Both the position numbers and the translations under genes were made by a program. A stretch of DNA of 5,653 nt, taken from contig JAOUOQ010000130.1 of assembly GCA_029880275.1 (NCBI GenBank), positions 1 to 5,653 on the forward strand, written 5' to 3'. The notes beneath the pieces were generated by a model. That model was not told the DNA's origin, ran no database searches, and was given only the letters and a program-made list of their open reading frames with translations. This stretch comes from Candidatus Aminicenantota bacterium (GTDB lineage: Bacteria; Acidobacteriota; B3-B38; Guanabaribacteriales; B3-B38). This document shows, piece by piece, positions 4,976-5,653 of the stretch (the first letter of the stretch is position 1; the number at the start of each line of letters is the position of its first letter).

Positions 4976-5653
4976 CCTGCCAGGGATATAGCTCTTGACC
5001 TGACACTGATTATGAGAAGCACATTGCTGACAATTCCTCGGATGAGTGGCACAGCCGCCTCGCAGGGCATAGGAGGCGGCTAATTGAGCCCCGGGGGACT
5101 GGTAATGACCCTTCACAGCTGCCTCAATTCCTCTTTTCTTGCCCGGCAGATTCGCCTGCCCCGACCAGTACACACTCCTGAGTCCCGCCTTTCTGCCGGC
5201 GGCAACGCATCGTTCCATCAGCTCAAAAGTCGCCCCCGGATGCTCCTCCAGCAGAAAATTGGGACGAAAGGCTAAGAAACAGACCGGAAGGGAAGGGTCC
5301 ACATCAGCGATGAAATGACAGAGAGGCTCTATCTCACCCTCGTTTATCCTGGGAATAACCGGGATGCGGAACTCCCACAGCTTATCTCTGGCGTATCTTC
5401 CGATATGGCGGGCATTCCTCAATACCGGCTGGGCGTCAGCCCCGGTGATAGCTCGATGAACCTCGTTGTGAAAAGCCTTGAGGTCAAAGGTGATGGAGGT
5501 GGTAAATCTCAAGACCCTCTCCATGCTCTCCTCGGTAAGATAGCCGTTGGTATCAAAGTTAACTTTTGTATCTGGCTCGGCTCTTCTCGCACTCGCCACA
5601 ACTTCTTCTATGTAAGGAAGATGAATGGTTGGCTCACCGCCGGAGAAGAAGAG
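4967..5653 (-). CDS. Radical SAM enzyme, PflA/AmrS-like, C-terminal part (5' end outside window)
   Basis: The reading frame is open to the right edge, so the gene continues beyond it; 228 residues are visible. The first are LFFSGGEPTIH, with the GGEPT motif that binds the SAM amino group. The CX3CX2C cluster motif must lie upstream, outside the window. Further marks are FDTNG (33-37), FDLKAF (56-61) and RIPVIPRINEGE (96-107), the order seen in pyruvate formate-lyase activating enzymes and in AmrS of AmmeMemoRadiSam systems. GLRSVYWSGQANLPG (157-171) also recalls AmrS. The tail differs: Cys201, Cys208, Cys211 and Cys217 form a CX6CX2CX5C pattern that could hold a second iron-sulfur cluster or zinc. 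The GTG at 5599 is internal (Val19 of the visible part), not the start. The gene ends inside the convergent rimI. It is cytosolic, and its substrate is unknown. Confidence 0.8.
   Translation of the reverse strand, partial: LFFSGGEPTIHLPYIEEVVASARRAEPDTKVNFDTNGYLTEESMERVLRFTTSITFDLKAFHNEVHRAITGADAQPVLRNARHIGRYARDKLWEFRIPVIPRINEGEIEPLCHFIADVDPSLPVCFLAFRPNFLLEEHPGATFELMERCVAAGRKAGLRSVYWSGQANLPGKKRGIEAAVKGHYQSPGAQLAASYALRGGCATHPRNCQQCASHNQCQVKSYIPGRST

Overview
The window looks like chromosomal DNA of a mid-GC, probably anaerobic bacterium. It carries a glutaconate-type CoA-transferase pair, a radical SAM enzyme of the PflA/AmrS type, and strong AGGAGG ribosome-binding sites on the CoA-transferase genes. 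No rRNA, tRNA, CRISPR array, insertion sequence or phage gene is visible. I cannot fix the phylum from sequence alone; anaerobic Chloroflexota, Desulfobacterota or a similar lineage would fit, but that is a guess.

Left part (1-1885, all minus strand): a tight operon reads leftwards. It starts with gctA (CoA-transferase alpha subunit), continues with gctB (beta subunit, 2 nt after gctA), and after an 82-nt gap reaches a gene cut by the window edge that begins with a single hydrophobic segment. The first two genes encode the two halves of a family I CoA-transferase acting on a dicarboxylic or other organic acid.

Centre (1886-2186): a 301-nt AT-rich divergent intergenic region separates the leftward operon from a rightward one. 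It holds a candidate promoter for each side, several copies of a TATCTTT half-site in both orientations, and a hairpin that places the GTG start codon of the first rightward gene in a stem and its Shine-Dalgarno in the loop.

Right part (2187-4975, plus strand): two different GT-A type glycosyltransferases lie 11 nt apart and probably act together on one glycan. A RimI-type N-acetyltransferase follows after 51 nt and has no visible Shine-Dalgarno. Its 3' end overlaps by 9 nt the end of a convergent radical SAM gene (4967-5653, minus) that runs off the right edge. That gene keeps the GGEPT motif and carries an unusual C-terminal cysteine cluster.

The two halves show no obvious metabolic link. 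The CoA-transferase operon is catabolic, the glycosyltransferases belong to surface or storage glycan synthesis, and RimI and the radical SAM protein are probably independent modification enzymes. I see no clearly new multi-gene system. The items most worth a second look are the glycosyltransferase pair, the start-codon hairpin, the repeated half-sites in the divergent region, and the cysteine-rich tail of the radical SAM protein.
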